Assembly (NCBI GenBank): GCA_947462945.1
Contig: CANHTE010000132.1
Coordinates: 1-5,470, forward strand
Length of the DNA stretch: 5,470 nt
Direction: 5' to 3'
Origin: Acetobacteraceae bacterium
Lineage (GTDB): Bacteria; Pseudomonadota; Alphaproteobacteria; Acetobacterales; Acetobacteraceae
Below the pieces are notes generated by a model. The model was not told where the DNA came from. It saw only the letters and a list, made by a program, of their open reading frames with translations, and ran no database searches. Of this stretch, positions 4,794 through 5,470 are shown one piece after another (positions within the stretch are counted from its first letter, which is position 1; the number at the start of each line of letters is the position of its first letter). A program made the position numbers and the translations under genes.

Positions 4794-5470
4794 GTGCCGA
4801 CCAGCAGCGCCGCATCGCGCAGCTTGGCCAGCAGTGCCGCGGCATCAGTGCCGGGGTGGGCGCGTTGCAATTCCGCCTCGGTGATGTCAGGGCGGGCGAG
4901 CAGCCATTGTGCCGCCTCGGCCTCGATGGGGGTGAGGGGCAGGCTGCCCGACGCGGTCTTCAGCACCCATTCGGTGCCGCGCCGCACCGGCCTGGCGCCG
5001 CCCGCCACGATGCGGAAGGCCGCGGATTCCCCGCCTTCCTCAGCTGCGGCGGGGGCGGCCATGCCGCGCCAGGCCAGCAGGTCATTGCCGCCGCGATGGA
5101 AGCGGTAATCGGCCACGAATTTCTCCAGCACGCCCATCACCTTGGGGTCCTTGGCGAGTTCCGCGATGCGCGCGCCCAATTGCCCGGCGCGCTGCGTCAG
5201 CGCGAATTTCGCGGCAGCACTGCCATCCTGGCGCGGCAAGGGTTGGCGGAAGGGGGTTTCGTAAAGCACCCGCTCCATCAGGATGTTCATCACATCCAGC
5301 CCATTGGGCGCGTGCGCGCCATAGGCGACATGCACGCTGGCCGGCGCCTCGGCCAGGGCATCATGATACCAGCCGCGCGGGAGATAGAGCAGGTCACCGG
5401 GTTTCATCAGGATCTTGGCGCGCAGCTTGCCCTTGTGCTGCTCATGATGCGCCTGGTCCTGGCTGCGCCA
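4790..5470 (-). CDS. JmjC/Cupin_4 oxygenase, C-terminal part (start beyond right edge)
   Basis: Only the last 226 residues are in the window; the frame is open to the edge (WRSQDQAHHEQHKGKLRAK). The segment KPGDLLYLPRGWYHDALAE (residues 23-41 of the visible part), followed by SVHVAYG, is the distal cupin strand of Fe(II)/2-oxoglutarate JmjC enzymes; H36 would be the third iron ligand. The HxD pair must lie outside the window. The rest is helical and ends in a winged-helix-like part (LPLTPIEAEAAQWLLARP, then DITEAELQRAHPGTD and LRDAALL), as in the Cupin_4 group that includes the ribosomal-protein hydroxylase RoxA/YcfD and the MINA53/NO66 enzymes. The likely role is hydroxylation of a protein residue, perhaps ribosomal, in the cytoplasm. 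The substrate cannot be read from this part. ATG at 5407 is internal, not the start. It is the first visible gene of the operon. Confidence 0.88.
   Translation of the reverse strand, partial: WRSQDQAHHEQHKGKLRAKILMKPGDLLYLPRGWYHDALAEAPASVHVAYGAHAPNGLDVMNILMERVLYETPFRQPLPRQDGSAAAKFALTQRAGQLGARIAELAKDPKVMGVLEKFVADYRFHRGGNDLLAWRGMAAPAAAEEGGESAAFRIVAGGARPVRRGTEWVLKTASGSLPLTPIEAEAAQWLLARPDITEAELQRAHPGTDAAALLAKLRDAALLVGT

Overview
The window is GC-rich, densely coding chromosomal DNA from an alphaproteobacterium. The SRP RNA gene lying just ahead of dnaX, the YHS protein, the NudC type and the protein style suggest Acetobacteraceae or a close relative (Roseomonas-like). That placement is inferred from sequence style only. 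I see no transposase, integrase, phage gene or CRISPR array.

Left part (1-760, minus strand): the 5' third of dnaX (DNA polymerase III gamma/tau) runs off the left edge. Only about 13 nt separate its first ATG from the inferred 3' end of ffs, the small bacterial SRP RNA. A divergent intergenic region follows, carrying an 11-bp direct repeat.

Middle part (761-2833, plus strand): an exported YHS-domain protein; a possible very small single-pass membrane protein; nudC (zinc-ribbon Nudix NAD(H) pyrophosphatase / RNA de-NADding enzyme); a small cysteine-containing lipoprotein joined to nudC by an ATGA stop/start overlap; and a complete tRNA-Leu(UAA).

Right part (2864-5470, minus strand): four genes read leftwards as a tightly packed operon. 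They are the C-terminal part of a JmjC/Cupin_4 oxygenase that enters from the right edge, a small secreted OmpA-like protein, a secreted protein with one copy of a roughly 80-residue cysteine-pair domain, and a secreted protein with four tandem copies of that domain. The first two junctions are ATGA overlaps. The last has an 8-nt gap with a strong Shine-Dalgarno that overlaps the upstream stop codon.

The most unusual content is this right-hand operon. All five domain copies (1 + 4) have two cysteines exactly 22 residues apart and a DRLG-type motif, degenerate in the last copy. Everything the operon exports carries paired cysteines. A cytoplasmic ribosomal-oxygenase-like enzyme is therefore translated together with a set of probably disulfide-bonded periplasmic proteins of unknown role.
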